From NCBI GenBank assembly GCA_019247305.1, contig JAFAPC010000101.1, forward strand, positions 1-45,888: a DNA stretch of 45,888 bases. The letters run 5' to 3'. The notes beneath the pieces are model-generated. The model saw only the letters and a program-made list of their open reading frames with translations. It was not told the origin of the DNA and searched no databases. This DNA is from Pseudonocardiales bacterium (GTDB taxonomy: Bacteria > Actinomycetota > Actinomycetes > Mycobacteriales > Pseudonocardiaceae). Below, piece after piece: positions 44,553 to 45,888 of this stretch (position 1 is its first letter; the number at the start of each line of letters is the position of its first letter). Position numbers and translations under genes: made by a program.

Positions 44553-44803
44553 CCGCCGACACAGGGCTCGCTCGCCCCCTCCGGTTCGCCGACACGGCGG
44601 GCACCCCGCTTCCCCTGCTATGCCGGGTGGCGCAGATCGCCCTCGACCCCCTGGGAGGGGCTGTGGCGGCCCGGTTGCCCCAGCAGGGCCAGGTTGTGGG
44701 GTGGGACACCACCTGGCTGCCCGTGTGCGTCGACCAAGACCGGGCCCTGGTTGTCCTCCGGCCGCATCTCGTCTGCGCGCTCGACCCGTTCGGGGGGCCG
44801 TGA
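44549..44803 (+). CDS. 84-residue paralogue of the GKIIG family
   Basis: Aligns along its length with the 103-residue protein at 35227: RPLRFADTAGTPLPLL, RVAQIALDPLGGAVAARLPQ, QGQVVGWDTTWLPVCVDQD, then LRPHLVCALDP. Shared positions include the QG(K/Q)(I/V)(I/V)G core, the D-x-x-W/R pair, VDQ/FDQ and the P-x-H-L near the end. Function unknown. It follows a Cys-rich gene here as at 34660-35538, which supports a functional pairing. It starts ATGA over the previous stop and ends TGATG into the next gene. Confidence 0.6.
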   Translation: MTADTGLARPLRFADTAGTPLPLLCRVAQIALDPLGGAVAARLPQQGQVVGWDTTWLPVCVDQDRALVVLRPHLVCALDPFGGP

Positions 44804-45282
44804 TGAGTACCGCGATGACGCTGGGGTGGCTGGAGCTGCGGGACGCCGCCCTGAACGCGGCCCGCCGGGGCTGGCCGATCACACCGGGAACATTCCTGGG
44901 CCCTGACCGGCGCTGGTGTGGCCGGGACGGGGCGAAAGCATTATGCCCGGTGCAGGACACCTGGCAGGAGGAGCCCGTCACCGCCCCGGAGGTGCCGTGG
45001 GTGCCGCTCGCGACGGTCACGCCCTCCCGGGGGTGGCTGCTGTTCGCGGCCACCGGCTCAGGCGCTGTCGCGAACGGGCTCTACTGCGCAGGGTGTGCGA
45101 CTGCGCAGCAGCGGGGCCTGGGCTCCGCTGCCCCCCACAGCCACGCAGTTCCTGTTCCCAGGGCGGTGGGTCAACCAACCACCCCAGCCTGGCGGAAGGC
45201 GACTGTCCACCGCGGACGAGGTGCAGCACGGGCTGCTCACGGCACTGCGCGCGGGGGCCAGGACGAGAGGGGGCGGGGGTGA
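44803..45282 (+). CDS. Prim-pol-like N-terminal fragment, possibly frameshifted
   Basis: The first about 60 residues (WLELRDAALNAARRGWPITP, RWCGRDGAKALCPVQDTW) resemble the start of the bifunctional DNA primase/polymerase domain of actinomycete plasmids and integrative elements. Downstream the frame becomes Ala/Arg-rich while the neighbouring frame reads APLPPTATQFLFPGRWVNQP then LSTADEVQHGLLTAL to a stop at 45310, more protein-like. A frameshift around 45070-45120 is likely. Even rejoined it would be far shorter than a complete replication protein, so it may be a stand-alone small relative. It is the last gene of the overlapping run, ahead of two hairpins. Confidence 0.4.
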   Translation: MSTAMTLGWLELRDAALNAARRGWPITPGTFLGPDRRWCGRDGAKALCPVQDTWQEEPVTAPEVPWVPLATVTPSRGWLLFAATGSGAVANGLYCAGCATAQQRGLGSAAPHSHAVPVPRAVGQPTTPAWRKATVHRGRGAARAAHGTARGGQDERGRG

Positions 45283-45437
45283 TGACGGTGAGAACAAGGA
45301 GGGCTCGTAGGGGCCGGCATACGGCGCGCAGCGCTGCCGTGGCCCCGTGCCCCCGCTGACTAGCGCCGTCCTGTGCAGGCTCCGCGTCGCCGGTTCTGGC
45401 GGCTGGGATCAGCTCAGCAGCCCGCGGCGCGGCCACC

Positions 45438-45480
45438 GGACCGAAACCCCCTGCTGCCCACCAGCACCGGGGTTCGGTCC
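45438..45480. terminator. Hairpin after small-gene run
   Basis: GGACCGAAACCCC (45438-45450) pairs with GGGGTTCGGTCC (45469-45480) with one bulged A; 18-base loop. Followed 14 bases on by a second stronger hairpin. Confidence 0.5.
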
Positions 45481-45493
45481 GGGCGGGAAAAAC

Positions 45494-45537
45494 CCAGGAG
45501 GCCCCATCCAACCGCCCCCGATAGTGGGGCCTCCTGG
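45494..45537. terminator. Strong hairpin terminator
   Basis: A perfect 13-bp stem, CCAGGAGGCCCCA with TGGGGCCTCCTGG, and an 18-base loop. Likely the transcription terminator for the small-gene run. Confidence 0.65.
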
Positions 45538-45578
45538 AGTTCACGCAAATCCATTCACGATGACACACAACGATTAAT

Positions 45579-45670
45579 GAGGCTTATTCAGGGCAGTGTT
45601 ATCGATCTTGCAAGACCCGTCTTGAGCTACAACGATCAACTGTCGATCAAGATCGATGAATAAGCCTCAA
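45579..45670. mobile_element. 92-bp MITE-like element
   Basis: Perfect 12-bp terminal inverted repeats, TGAGGCTTATTC and GAATAAGCCTCA, with a second inner pair, ATCGATCTTG and CAAGATCGAT. The trinucleotide AAT flanks GAGGC...GCCTC on both sides, a possible target duplication. No coding capacity. AT-rich relative to the window. Confidence 0.5.
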
Positions 45671-45785
45671 TACATTGGTAACTAAAAAGCCTTTTCCGGG
45701 TGAGGTGTAAGAACAACAATGGGAATGAGACGCTTCAGCGGGCAAACATTCAGCCTGCGTACGCGAATGTTCGGTGTGGTGGCAT

Positions 45786-45888
45786 TGAGGCTTATGCAAA
45801 ACTCGGAGACGAGCTCTGTGATCATGTCGCTGACCTGCGGGGACGCCAATTTTTGATCATGTTCTCAAGGGGTTTTGCATAAGCCTCA
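45786..45888. mobile_element. 103-bp element with 17-bp terminal inverted repeats
   Basis: TGAGGCTTATGCAAAAC at 45786-45802 and its exact complement at 45872-45888, the window's last base. It shares TGAGGCTTAT with the element 116 bp to the left. Either a second short non-autonomous element or part of an insertion sequence that continues past the edge. Confidence 0.5.

Larger units (their letters stand above)
45283..45578. other. 3' region of the small-gene run with hairpins
   Basis: No supported gene. It contains the two hairpins listed separately; GC then drops sharply from about 45560. Confidence 0.5.

Noticed and set aside
1..45888. tRNA, rRNA or attachment-site search by eye
   Set aside because: No cloverleaf or rRNA-like stretch was recognised; a covariance-model scan would be needed to exclude one.

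Overview
The window is high-GC actinomycete DNA with frequent GTG starts, overlapping start/stop pairs, TPR-type XRE regulators, prim-pol-like and STAND/NACHT genes. The families look most like those of Pseudonocardiales-type filamentous actinomycetes. That placement is inference; no rRNA or tRNA is visible to fix it.

Region 1 (1-19416) is the 3' end of a hybrid NRPS/PKS cluster: three large same-strand genes in a tight operon. Domain order is [..C]-A-(N-MT)-T-C-A(Phe code)-T // KS-AT-(C-MT)-ACP // C-A*(dead)-acyl ligase-KR-T-TE. Read in order, it should make an N-methylated residue, then phenylalanine, then a C-methylated two-carbon unit, then an alpha-hydroxy acid made by reducing a keto acid on the line, and release by TE. 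The last module resembles hydroxy-acid modules of depsipeptide lines such as cryptophycin and pyridomycin. The cluster continues left of the window.

Region 2 (19417-29300) is a mosaic: a truncated small-protein locus, a TPR-XRE regulator, a CYTH protein, a SAM methyltransferase, an exported SGNH esterase, a two-domain protoglobin-like protein, an MFS exporter, a 49-residue Asp/Lys-rich peptide overlapping a PIMT-type methyltransferase (an imiditide-like RiPP candidate), and a secreted SodC-fold protein that appears to have lost its metal ligands.

Region 3 (29300-38400) is defence- and repeat-rich: a 3'-truncated TIR-STAND gene, a DUF6247/RelE-type pair, a cyanovirin-N-like mini-protein, a second TPR-XRE regulator divergent from two small proteins, and a membrane NACHT NTPase. 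A duplicated element carrying a 30-bp perfect hairpin occurs at 30.86 and 35.69 kb. A partial copy of the small-protein locus lies inverted at 19.5-20.0 kb.

Region 4 (38400-45888) holds IS256 transposase debris, a truncated PPOX/F420-type oxidoreductase, a tandem duplication of a 400-residue TPR-XRE regulator, a run of overlapping small Cys-rich genes ending in a prim-pol-like fragment, two hairpin terminators, and two short elements with terminal inverted repeats at the right edge.

A recurring theme is a regulator-plus-small-proteins module: a TPR-XRE protein next to a Cys-rich small protein and a second small family with a conserved [QH]G[KQ][IV][IV]G core. It appears three times (19.4-21.3, 33.1-35.5 and 40.4-44.8 kb).
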